From assembly GCA_938002705.1 (NCBI GenBank), contig CALLAG010000232.1:1-17052 (forward strand): a stretch of 17,052 nt of DNA, written 5' to 3'. The notes below the pieces were generated by a model. That model ran no database searches. It saw only the letters and a program-made list of their open reading frames with translations, and was not told where the DNA came from. The translations under genes were made by a program, and so were the position numbers. This stretch comes from an uncultured Saprospiraceae bacterium. GTDB lineage: Bacteria; Bacteroidota; Bacteroidia; Chitinophagales; Saprospiraceae. Below, piece by piece: positions 1-6,908 of this stretch (position 1 is its first letter; every line of letters starts with the position of its first letter).

Positions 1-104
1 CTGTATACTTGATTGATCTTGCAACCTATGTCCTTGAGAGCTTGCGTAAGGTGCCAGGCAACATTACCTGATCCTATAGCTGTTACTTTTATAGAATTAG
101 GCAT
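1..104 (-). CDS. DUF2520 / Rossmann-like NAD(P)-binding protein, 5' end only
   Basis: The first 34 codons of a minus-strand gene are visible before the window ends; the ATG is at 104-102. The peptide begins MPNSIKVTAIGSGNVAWHL and continues to NQVY. The hydrophobic strand followed by GSGNVA is the glycine-rich dinucleotide-binding turn of a Rossmann fold. The form GxGNVAxHLxxAL is typical of the ProC-like Rossmann/DUF2520 family (known from the family; the C-terminal DUF2520 half is not in view). The start overlaps the last 8 bases of the upstream ccmF gene, so the two are probably translated together. From memory, DUF2520 genes often follow ccmF in Bacteroidota. Substrate and reaction are unknown. 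Confidence 0.8.
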   Translation of the reverse strand, partial: MPNSIKVTAIGSGNVAWHLTQALKDIGCKINQVY

Positions 105-2907
105 ACTTGGATTTGTATCGTCTCCATAAGGATACAAAGAACCCAAGCATCATCATTATACTACCAAGCCAGAATAAATTGATACCCGGAAATATCGTTG
201 CTTCTATGACAATGATATCTGTACGTGGCACATCTTCTGCTATTTTGAGTATTATCTCTGGATTTTCTCTTACATCACGAGCTATCTGTATGACGAACTC
301 CTCATTAGTAGGATCTATCTTAGATAACCTGATATGTGTGCCACCTTCAGCTTCATAATCCTTAATGCTGAAAGGTCTGTTATTTCTGATAATATATAAT
401 GGTTCTAAGACTTGCTTACCTTTAGCTGAGTTGTATGATATCATGCCTTTGAGGGCAAGGTCATCTTCTTCTCTTTTGTAGTTGTCATTATTGATCTCGC
501 TATTGAACCCTTCGAGTGTATATGTTCTGTTATTGAACTCGAAAGTATCACCAGTCTTTAATTTGTATTCCTTATAGTCAAGGAGATTTTCTTGTGTAAA
601 AAAATTATCGAATGACCTTTCATCCATTTTAACTTTAAGTCTCAGGTCATTAACCATGACTGGGTATTGATAGAGCATGTTTTCTTTGAGTCCGATGACA
701 ACCTCCTCAGTTTCTTGATATTTGTCATCAAAACTTTTAAATGTAATACCGACACCCATTCCAATGTCACTTCCTGTCGCTATATAATCTTCTTGGGTAG
801 GATCGAATGTTATGTTCTCTACGATGCCGGTTATTCCTTTCAGTTTGATGGTATCGCCTACATTAACGATGTAGGTATTGTACACTAATGAATCTTCGAT
901 TTCCTTGGCGTTATTGACATCTAATTGAGCTGCCGGAAGTCCTGCTATGTGCACGAATATATCTCTATCTATATAATGTTTAGTATCTGGATTAAATGCC
1001 GCAACCTTAGTTAAGTCATTAGAATAAAGTAGGTTAGGGTAGACGTAGAATGGGTCTTCTCGCTCTCCATCAGCATTTTCTTTTTCGAACTTTAACTTGA
1101 AAGTCTTAGTGAAAGACTCTGTAGAGTCACCTTCCCATGTGATCCAATAGTCATTAACAAAGAATGGCTTCTCAGCTAATATGTTAATCGCATCTGCTAA
1201 GCTCTCGTCTGGCATAAGATCTCTCATCGCAAACGGATTGGATGTAATCGTCTTCTCGTTCAGTCCACTCGCAATAGTCCCTATAATCATGATGGCGAAT
1301 CCAGCATGTGATAAGACTGATCCTACCATAGAAGCATTGGCTCTGAAATCTCTTATAATCAATGCAAAGTTAGATACGATGGTAAAGTAACATGCATAAG
1401 CTAATAAGGCATACTTCCAGTGGAAGTAATCGATCCATAGACTTGTGAGATAGGTGATCAATGCGGCTATTAATCCGAATATTAAAAACTTAACAGTGAG
1501 CGATTTTTGCTTTTTGTTACTGAGTGTTTTGTCTTTATATCTGAGGTAGATTGTCTTAGCTGTGAGTACTGTAATAAGCACGGCTATCCATATCTGAAAC
1601 TTGTTATAATGAGGTATCGGGTCTTTGATTACAGTACCCACGAAGTCAGGATTGAATATATTGATAACAGCATTTAACACTGGTAGTGACGTAGACATCG
1701 TAATGATGACGGCACTAAAGAAAAGTATCAATGCACCTACAAACATCCAAAATTCTCGGGATACGATAGCTTCTTCTTTCTCTGGTACAGCTACATTCTT
1801 ACTATGTCTGAGATAGACAAATGTGGTCAATAATGCTGCAGCTACAACCATGAATATCAACTGAAATTCCAGCCCCATTTCCGTAAAGGAATGCACTGAA
1901 GAATCTCCTAATATGCCACTACGTGTAAGGTATGTAGAGTAGATAATAAGTACAAAACTCAGTCCGTAATATATGTAAGTACTCTTAACTGCTCTACCGG
2001 TGCTGCGAGCGATAAGATTAGTATGCACGCCGGCGACCATCATGATCCATGGGACAAGTGACATATTCTCTACAGGGTCCCATGCCCAGTATCCGCCGAA
2101 AGTTAATGCCTCATAAGCCCATGCACCTCCCATAAGAATACCTATGCCCAGTATACCACTTGAGAACAGAGACCACTTGAGAGCTGGCTTAAGCCATTCT
2201 GTATATTGTCTTGTGAAGAAACCAGCTGCTGCATAGCTGAAAGGTATCGTTACACTTGCAAAACCTAAAAATAAAGTAGGTGGATGTATTGTCATCCAGT
2301 AATTCTGTAATAATGGATTAAGCCCATTACCCTTAAGTGAAGCGACATAATCTGCCTTATTAAATAATGGTGCATCGAATACATCACGCAGCAGAAGAGT
2401 AGGATTACTTCCTAATTTATATGCAAAATCTCCTATCTCGATATGAAGACCCAGAAGCATAGATGCGATAACCATCTGGAATAATGCTAAGAATAATAGA
2501 ACTGGACTTTCCCAATGCTTAGCAGTCTTAATGATTACTGCCCCTAATATGACATGCCAGAACATCCATAAGAGGAATGAGCCCTCTTGGCCTTCCCAGA
2601 ATGCTGAGAATATGTAGCGCCATGGAAGATCATCAGATACGTGGTCAAATGCATAGCCATATTCGTAATGCTTACCCAGCATGATGTAGAACAGTATGCC
2701 TATGATACCAAATACACTTAGTCCATGTAATGCAAATCCAATCCTGGAGAGAGATCTCCAGGATGTATTACTGACATCTATTGTCTTAGATTGCTTATAC
2801 GCAGCATATGCTGTGAATGCTATAGCAACGAATGATAATAATATAAAGAAATGACCCAGTTGTCCAGGCCATAATGTCTCTCCGATGTATTGAACGTTGT
2901 CCTCCAA
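97..2907 (-). CDS. ccmF: CcmF/CcsA-type cytochrome c heme lyase
   Basis: This 936-residue polytopic inner-membrane protein belongs to the CcmF/NrfE/CcsA heme-handling family, which attaches heme to apocytochrome c on the periplasmic side. The tryptophan-rich WWD segment is at about residues 271-287 (GGYWAWDPVENMSLVPW). It is flanked by conserved histidine segments: TIHPPTLFLG (His208), YLTRSGILGDSSVHSF (His339) and SHAGFAIMIIG (His534). At least ten hydrophobic segments fill residues 1-550. A long, mostly soluble, beta-rich region (about 555-910) follows and would be periplasmic, before a final membrane segment near 912-930. E. coli CcmF is roughly 650 residues, so the large C-terminal domain makes this protein clearly longer. 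The gene starts 6 bases after the ccmE stop and overlaps the DUF2520 gene, so the three form one operon. The family call is firm; exact partners are inferred. Confidence 0.93.
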   Translation of the reverse strand: MEDNVQYIGETLWPGQLGHFFILLSFVAIAFTAYAAYKQSKTIDVSNTSWRSLSRIGFALHGLSVFGIIGILFYIMLGKHYEYGYAFDHVSDDLPWRYIFSAFWEGQEGSFLLWMFWHVILGAVIIKTAKHWESPVLLFLALFQMVIASMLLGLHIEIGDFAYKLGSNPTLLLRDVFDAPLFNKADYVASLKGNGLNPLLQNYWMTIHPPTLFLGFASVTIPFSYAAAGFFTRQYTEWLKPALKWSLFSSGILGIGILMGGAWAYEALTFGGYWAWDPVENMSLVPWIMMVAGVHTNLIARSTGRAVKSTYIYYGLSFVLIIYSTYLTRSGILGDSSVHSFTEMGLEFQLIFMVVAAALLTTFVYLRHSKNVAVPEKEEAIVSREFWMFVGALILFFSAVIITMSTSLPVLNAVINIFNPDFVGTVIKDPIPHYNKFQIWIAVLITVLTAKTIYLRYKDKTLSNKKQKSLTVKFLIFGLIAALITYLTSLWIDYFHWKYALLAYACYFTIVSNFALIIRDFRANASMVGSVLSHAGFAIMIIGTIASGLNEKTITSNPFAMRDLMPDESLADAINILAEKPFFVNDYWITWEGDSTESFTKTFKLKFEKENADGEREDPFYVYPNLLYSNDLTKVAAFNPDTKHYIDRDIFVHIAGLPAAQLDVNNAKEIEDSLVYNTYIVNVGDTIKLKGITGIVENITFDPTQEDYIATGSDIGMGVGITFKSFDDKYQETEEVVIGLKENMLYQYPVMVNDLRLKVKMDERSFDNFFTQENLLDYKEYKLKTGDTFEFNNRTYTLEGFNSEINNDNYKREEDDLALKGMISYNSAKGKQVLEPLYIIRNNRPFSIKDYEAEGGTHIRLSKIDPTNEEFVIQIARDVRENPEIILKIAEDVPRTDIIVIEATIFPGINLFWLGSIMMMLGFFVSLWRRYKSKYA

Positions 2908-2913
2908 TGAGTT

Positions 2914-3306
2914 TTATATTTCTGCTCTGATTCTAATTTCTTCATCCTTGTACTTGGATGGACACTTCATTAATATTTCGCTGGCTATGAATTCTTCTCC
3001 TTTCATCTTTCCAGTAACGACAATAGATTCTGCTCTTTCGAAATCCTGAGGCTTAGGTCTACTCAGCAATACTTTCTTAGAGATGCCATCCCCATCTTTC
3101 ATATAGAATGAAAATAAGTTAGGGTCGATCTCTGGATTATAGCTTAGGTCTTTGTCCTTATCTAATGTTCCTGTGATTTTGACACTTTCTTCGGTCTTTA
3201 ATGCTTCAGAAAAACTGGAGTAAGTAGAGACATCTTTAGATCCTATAACAATAATGCTTATACCTGCTATGATCGCAATGAAAGCTAAAATGTGCATCTT
3301 TTTCAT
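2914..3306 (-). CDS. ccmE: CcmE heme chaperone, CxxxY type
   Basis: A 130-residue periplasmic heme chaperone that carries heme from the CcmABCD side to CcmF. It has one N-terminal membrane anchor (residues 4-22) and a small beta-barrel (OB-fold) domain with typical CcmE features: VKITGTL near 42-48, FSFYMKDG near 66-73, and a VVTGKMKGEEFIASEILMKC stretch at 96-115. The heme-binding site in E. coli CcmE is HxxxY. Here the matching position reads CPSKY (Cys115, Tyr119), so it is the CxxxY variant known from Desulfovibrio and archaea. No downstream His-rich tail is present. It lies 6 bases before ccmF, which supports the assignment. Confidence 0.9.
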   Translation of the reverse strand: MKKMHILAFIAIIAGISIIVIGSKDVSTYSSFSEALKTEESVKITGTLDKDKDLSYNPEIDPNLFSFYMKDGDGISKKVLLSRPKPQDFERAESIVVTGKMKGEEFIASEILMKCPSKYKDEEIRIRAEI

Positions 3307-3310
3307 AAGA

Positions 3311-3343
3311 CAAAACTAAGTAAGGTGAAGTATAAACTATCAA
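3311..3343 (-). promoter_or_regulatory. Candidate Bacteroidota promoter for ccmE-ccmF
   Basis: On the minus strand, TAGTTTTG at 3318-3311 fits the Bacteroidota -7 consensus TAnnTTTG. A TTG at 3343-3341 lies 22 bases upstream as a -33 element. The -7 box ends only 4 bases before the ccmE ATG (3306), so a transcript from it would be almost leaderless. That makes the call moderate at best. Confidence 0.35.
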
Positions 3344-3385
3344 GTTAAAGAATAAATAGAAATTATTTAGATTTTGTTCAAATAA

Positions 3386-3405
3386 GGATACCGTCTTTGG
3401 TATTC
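3386..3405 (-). terminator. Weak hairpin after ftsY
   Basis: A 7-bp stem (GAATACC / GGTATCC read on the minus strand, one wobble pair) with a 6-base loop begins 11 bases after the ftsY stop. The following bases TTATTTG form only a poor T tract. It may terminate ftsY transcripts before ccmE, but could be leaky. Confidence 0.4.
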
Positions 3406-3416
3406 TTTATCAGATT

Positions 3417-4373
3417 TTACTCAGAAAATAAAGACTCTACGAATGTTCTTTTATTAAATACCTGTAGCTGCTCTATTCCTTCGCCTACGCCTATGTACTT
3501 AATAGGAATCTTAAATTGGTCTGATATACTGAGTACGACACCACCCTTAGCAGAACCGTCCACTTTAGTAAGTGCTAATGAGGTGACCTCTGTCGCTGCT
3601 GTAAAGGCCTTGGCCTGTTCTATAGCATTCTGACCTGTAGTTGCGTCTAGTACAAGTAGGACCTCATGAGGTGCACCAGGAAGCTTCTTATTGATACTTG
3701 CCTTGATCTTAGTTAACTCTTCCATCAGGTGCTTCTTATTGTGCAGTCTACCTGCTGTATCGATTATACAGATGTGGTTATCATTATTCATCGCATATTG
3801 TACTGTCTCATAGGCTACTGCTGCTGGATCAGTATTCATACCCTTGTTGTAGAAGTCTGCTCCAGCTCTATCAGCCCAGATCTTTAGTTGATCTACTGCT
3901 GCGGCACGGAATGTATCTCCTGCTCCCAGTACGATACGCTTACCTTTCTTTTTGTATTGATGTGTGAGCTTTCCTATGGTAGTTGTTTTGCCTACACCAT
4001 TGACACCTACTACTAATACTACATAGGGCCAGTGTACCTCATCGTATACGAAATCTTCTATATCCTCTGTATTGTTTTCTGAGAGGATGTCTATGATGAC
4101 TTCTTTTAGGATATTATTTAACTCACTAGTATTGAGGTATTTAACTTCTGATACTTTAGCTTCTAATTTGTCTATTATCTTGACGGTCGTCTCGAGTCCT
4201 ACATCAGATTCTATAAGTATGCCTTCGAGTTCATCAAGAAATGACTCGTCTATGCTTGACTTACCAGCTACTGCCGTGGCTATTTTGCCGAAGAAGTTCT
4301 TCTTTGTTTTCTCAAGTCCTTTATTGAGGTCTTGTTCTTTTTCTTTGGTGAAGTACTTTTTGAAGATACTCAT
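3417..4373 (-). CDS. ftsY: Signal recognition particle receptor FtsY
   Basis: FtsY is the membrane-associated GTPase that receives the SRP-ribosome complex and hands nascent membrane proteins to the translocon. The 318-residue protein has a short charged N-terminus, a helical N domain (about 20-95) and a complete NG GTPase domain: P loop GVNGVGKTT (123-131), DTFRAAA (153-159), DTAGR (205-209), TKVD (269-272) and the closing GVGEG (295-299). It lacks the long acidic A domain of E. coli FtsY, as is usual in Bacteroidota. It lies 79 bases beyond the DUF4295 stop with a strong terminator in between, so it probably needs its own promoter or read-through. Confidence 0.97.
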   Translation of the reverse strand: MSIFKKYFTKEKEQDLNKGLEKTKKNFFGKIATAVAGKSSIDESFLDELEGILIESDVGLETTVKIIDKLEAKVSEVKYLNTSELNNILKEVIIDILSENNTEDIEDFVYDEVHWPYVVLVVGVNGVGKTTTIGKLTHQYKKKGKRIVLGAGDTFRAAAVDQLKIWADRAGADFYNKGMNTDPAAVAYETVQYAMNNDNHICIIDTAGRLHNKKHLMEELTKIKASINKKLPGAPHEVLLVLDATTGQNAIEQAKAFTAATEVTSLALTKVDGSAKGGVVLSISDQFKIPIKYIGVGEGIEQLQVFNKRTFVESLFSE

Positions 4374-4389
4374 ACAATGTTATTGGTAT

Positions 4390-4420
4390 AAAAAAAGGCA
4401 AAGTAAATACCTTGCCTTTC
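4390..4420 (-). terminator. Intrinsic terminator of the rpmB-rpmG-DUF4295 operon
   Basis: Read on the minus strand, AAAGGCAA (4419-4412) pairs with TTGCCTTT (4401-4394) as an 8-bp stem, extended by an inner C-G pair across a mismatch, and runs directly into a tract of seven T (4396-4390). It sits 33 bases after the DUF4295 stop and 17 bases before the ftsY start. This is a textbook rho-independent terminator. Confidence 0.85.
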
Positions 4421-4452
4421 TAATAATTATATAAATCTTATGTAATCTCTAC

Positions 4453-4629
4453 TTACTTATTTTCAGCAAAGAATTCTTTTACTTTATCCTTGTGTATCAT
4501 AAGTTCTTTGTAAGTGTACTTACCAGTAACTGGATCTTTTACACTTTTTACAACTTTTACAAAATCTCTTCCGGTACCAGCATTTGCAGCTCTCTGAGCT
4601 ACTCTGGCATTTTTACTGACTTTAGCCAT
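4453..4629 (-). CDS. DUF4295 small basic protein, probable ribosomal protein bL38
   Basis: A 58-residue lysine-rich ORF begins MAKVSKNARVAQRAANAGTG and ends KEFFAENK before TAA at 4455-4453. It starts only 2 bases after the rpmG stop and is the last gene before the operon terminator, which argues strongly that it is translated. Sequence and position match the DUF4295 family, which follows rpmG in Bacteroidota. From memory, a Bacteroidota-specific ribosomal protein named bL38 was found in the Flavobacterium johnsoniae ribosome structure, and I believe it is this family; that link should be confirmed. The gene is easily missed because of its length. Composition (about 20% Lys, no Cys) suits an rRNA-binding protein. 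Confidence 0.88.
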   Translation of the reverse strand: MAKVSKNARVAQRAANAGTGRDFVKVVKSVKDPVTGKYTYKELMIHKDKVKEFFAENK

Positions 4630-4631
4630 TT

Positions 4632-4820
4632 TTATTTAATTTCTTTGTGAACAGTATATTTCTTAAGAATAGGGTTGTATTTCTTTAACTCCATTCTGTC
4701 AGGAGTGTTTTTTCTATTCTTTTGTGTGACATATCTTGATGTGCCTGGCTGACCTGTAGTCTTATGCTCAGTACATTCTAATATTACTTGGATTCTATTT
4801 CCTTTAGACTTCTTAGCCAT
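4632..4820 (-). CDS. rpmG: 50S ribosomal protein bL33
   Basis: This 62-residue basic protein is bL33 of the large ribosomal subunit, located near the E site. It shows the family pattern MAKKSKGNRIQVILECTEHK, then SRYVTQKNRKNTPDRMELKKYNP and a C-terminal KKYTVHKEIK. Only one cysteine (Cys16) remains of the four zinc ligands found in C+ paralogues, so this is a zinc-independent C- form. It lies 6 bases after the rpmB stop and 2 bases before DUF4295. Confidence 0.96.
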   Translation of the reverse strand: MAKKSKGNRIQVILECTEHKTTGQPGTSRYVTQKNRKNTPDRMELKKYNPILKKYTVHKEIK

Positions 4821-4826
4821 CTTAGA

Positions 4827-5081
4827 TTATTTTTTAAGTTCAAATCCTAAATCGAAACCTGCTTTCTCTTGTCTTTTAAGATATTCGTAGACACCCAGCT
4901 TATTGATTGTTCTTAGTGCTGACGTCGCTATCTTAAGACTTACAGTCTTATCTAACTCAGGAATATAGAATTTCTTTGTGATTAAATTAGGTAGAAACCT
5001 TCTTTTGGTTCTACGCTTTGAGTGAGACACATTGTTACCTGTGATAGGCTTCTTACCCGTTAATTGACAAATTCTTGACAT
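4827..5081 (-). CDS. rpmB: 50S ribosomal protein bL28
   Basis: An 84-residue basic protein with the bL28 signature: MSRICQLTGKKPITGNNVSH, then KRRTKRRFLPNLITKKFYIP, and a C-terminal helical part (RTINKLGVYEYL). It is part of the large ribosomal subunit. Zinc-binding CxxC pairs are absent; Cys5 is the only cysteine. It is the first gene of the rpmB-rpmG-DUF4295 operon and has a good -7 box about 20 bases upstream. Confidence 0.97.
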   Translation of the reverse strand: MSRICQLTGKKPITGNNVSHSKRRTKRRFLPNLITKKFYIPELDKTVSLKIATSALRTINKLGVYEYLKRQEKAGFDLGFELKK

Positions 5082-5102
5082 AATGATTTTCGATTAGAAG
5101 CG

Positions 5103-5110
5103 CAAAGATA
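5103..5110 (-). promoter_or_regulatory. -7 promoter box for rpmB operon
   Basis: Read on the minus strand, TATCTTTG (5110-5103) is an exact match to the Bacteroidota -7 consensus TAnnTTTG. It ends 21 bases before the rpmB ATG, giving a leader of about 15 bases. No TTG is visible at the usual -33 distance; that region is a run of T. Confidence 0.5.
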
Positions 5111-5338
5111 TACATTTTGTTAGTAATTAAAAATAGAACTAGGAGTATAAATGCTAATAATTATGCAATACCTCAGTATCAAATTATGGAAATGTTAATA
5201 AAACTGATAATTGGCTGACACTTTGTGCTTAACTGAGCTATAAAGTTAGTGTAAATAGGGGGGAGTCTGTCTATGTATTGAGAATGAATATTTACTTAAA
5301 GAGTTTTTAATAACTGGTTTTATTTTAGAATTGATAGA

Positions 5339-5974
5339 ATGAAAAATTTAATTTTTTGCATCGGGTGTTTATTATTTAGCTTTTCGCTGAGTGCCCAATG
5401 GACTTTTGGACCTAAAGTGTCCTACGGAACGATAACACAGAAGACATCACATATAGAGGTCATACCACAGACAGATTATATAGTATATGATCTACAGTAT
5501 GTAGGTAGCACAGCAGTCACATCTATAGGATTTATGGCAGCTAAGGATTTAGGACCCGTATTCCTACAAGGGGAGTGCCTTGCGACTACATACGGTTCTG
5601 ACTTCTTCCTTAATGGATATAAGGATAACAGGGATAATCCTAGTGTCTATAGAGAGACATATTATTTTCTTGAGATACCATTCAGTGCAGGAGTTAATGT
5701 CAAGAATTTTAAGATTGGCTTAGGTCCAGTCATGGATGTAAGAGTAGATCAGAATTCTGAATTATCTACCATGGATGATTATAGAGATACATCAAAATCT
5801 GTAGACTTTGGATTCCAAGCTATGGTAGGATATAATATTAATATTTTCCATTTTGATCTTAGGTATGTCAATAAATTTACGAGTATCGTAGATGGATTCT
5901 CTCTTGGATACGATAATTTCAGATACACGAAAAGTGCTAATAGATTATCTATGTCAGTAGGCGTAGCTTTCTAA
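5339..5974 (+). CDS. Secreted outer-membrane beta-barrel protein (PorT/OMP_b-brl-like)
   Basis: The 211-residue product starts with a clear Sec signal peptide (MKNLIFCIGCLLFSFSLSAQ; likely cut after the SA near residue 19). The rest consists of short alternating hydrophobic strands with many aromatics, such as FGPKVSYG, FLEIPFSAGV, FKIGLGPVMDVRV, VDFGFQAMVGYN and FDLRYVNKFTS. It ends LSMSVGVAF with the terminal Phe typical of proteins inserted by the BAM machinery. This fits the small 8- to 10-strand outer-membrane beta-barrel families common in Bacteroidota. No substrate or partner can be inferred. It stands alone on the plus strand, divergent from rpmB. Confidence 0.75.
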   Translation: MKNLIFCIGCLLFSFSLSAQWTFGPKVSYGTITQKTSHIEVIPQTDYIVYDLQYVGSTAVTSIGFMAAKDLGPVFLQGECLATTYGSDFFLNGYKDNRDNPSVYRETYYFLEIPFSAGVNVKNFKIGLGPVMDVRVDQNSELSTMDDYRDTSKSVDFGFQAMVGYNINIFHFDLRYVNKFTSIVDGFSLGYDNFRYTKSANRLSMSVGVAF

Positions 5975-6191
5975 TAAAAAATAATATTAATAATTCTCTG
6001 CAAATCCAGAAGTTGTAAAGCCAATTAAATTTCTATAGGAAAGAGAATTAACTCCCGATTACTACATTGGGAACAATCTTTGTTTTTTTTCAGTAAACCC
6101 CCCAAGTTATAATCGCAGAAAACAATCAGTATTGCTATCTGTAAAGTTACAATGAACCCTTTTTCTTGTAATTTACATTGCAAGGTATACT

Positions 6192-6227
6192 AAAGGAAGA
6201 TTTCAATAATTGAAGTCTTCCTTTTTT
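6192..6227 (+). terminator. Strong intrinsic terminator between convergent genes
   Basis: A nearly perfect palindrome (AAGGAAGA-T-TTCAAT, one-base centre, ATTGAA-G-TCTTCCTT; one T-G wobble) forms a stem of about 15 bp and runs into six T (6222-6227) on the plus strand. It lies about 220 bases after the beta-barrel gene and 16 bases beyond the stop of the minus-strand gene at 6243. Read on the minus strand it is followed by TTTAGTA, a weaker tract, so it may serve both sides. Confidence 0.82.
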
Positions 6228-6242
6228 CATTATGTGAGGGTC

Positions 6243-6638
6243 TCATATGCGTACGTAATAGACGTCAGAAGAAGTCCTTGTTATGCTCATCACCTTGAAG
6301 GCGCCACTCTCATTATCACAATGCTCTATAAGATCAAAGACGATACATGACTTAGGCAGTCCTGAGAATATCAATGTAAAAGAATTCTCTCCATACTCGA
6401 CTGCTTTCCACTCTGGGAAGTAACTGATATTAACAGCATGTACTAAGTCGGATCTATGGTCAGAATGTTGGTCATATAGATAAGTTGTGGGCCATATCCT
6501 TATTAGTGTAGGTACATTGATCTCTTGTATACAGTGCACCACAACTTGCCCTTGCTCATGTACTTGTGCTTTGAGTTCTTGTAGTATCTCAGGTGAGATA
6601 TTGACTTTAGGTTTTTTGATTATTGTCGGGAAGTCCAT
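6243..6638 (-). CDS. Conserved hypothetical protein, 131 aa
   Basis: I do not assign a function. The protein has no signal peptide or membrane segment and looks cytosolic. The middle contains IRIWPTTYLYDQHSDHRSDL followed by VHAVNISYFPEW. The C-terminal half reads FTLIFSGLPKSCIVFDLIEH and ends TSSDVYYVRI. These blocks resemble a conserved hypothetical family that I recall from Bacteroidota and cyanobacteria (pattern: WP-x-T/S-L, SGLPKSC-x-FDL, SDVY-V-I), which supports a real gene. The start at 6638 gives a plausible N-terminus (MDFPTIIKKPKVNISPEIL); no Shine-Dalgarno is expected in this phylum. It converges on the terminator at 6192-6227. Confidence 0.75.
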   Translation of the reverse strand: MDFPTIIKKPKVNISPEILQELKAQVHEQGQVVVHCIQEINVPTLIRIWPTTYLYDQHSDHRSDLVHAVNISYFPEWKAVEYGENSFTLIFSGLPKSCIVFDLIEHCDNESGAFKVMSITRTSSDVYYVRI

Positions 6639-6908
6639 AACTAACTTGGTAGATTTAAGGACTCTAATTTACGATTGTAATGTTAATAATTTTAGGTAAT
6701 CAGAACATTGATTTTGTTATATTTTTCTGTTTTAGATTCAGTATTAGTAATTGGGAATAGTCGAGCAGTTTCTGATATATTGCAAGGGGCTAATTCCCTG
6801 ATAGTGGTGCAAGATTGAAAAATATATTGCGAATATTGACATATGGCGTATTTGTAATTGATTTTGTGATGGACCACTCAAGATTGTACATATGGCTTAC
6901 ATTATCTA

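Noticed and set aside
6071..6091. T8 run with a short ATTG/CAAT stem after the beta-barrel gene as a terminator
   Set aside because: The stem is only 4 bp, too weak to call; it is mentioned only as an alternative transcript end.
6692..6877. 61-codon minus-strand open frame in the gap between the conserved hypothetical and DUF3857 genes
   Set aside because: Composition looks like translated AT-rich spacer, with no signal peptide, domain or operon link, and no start signal. The 270-base gap is treated as intergenic.
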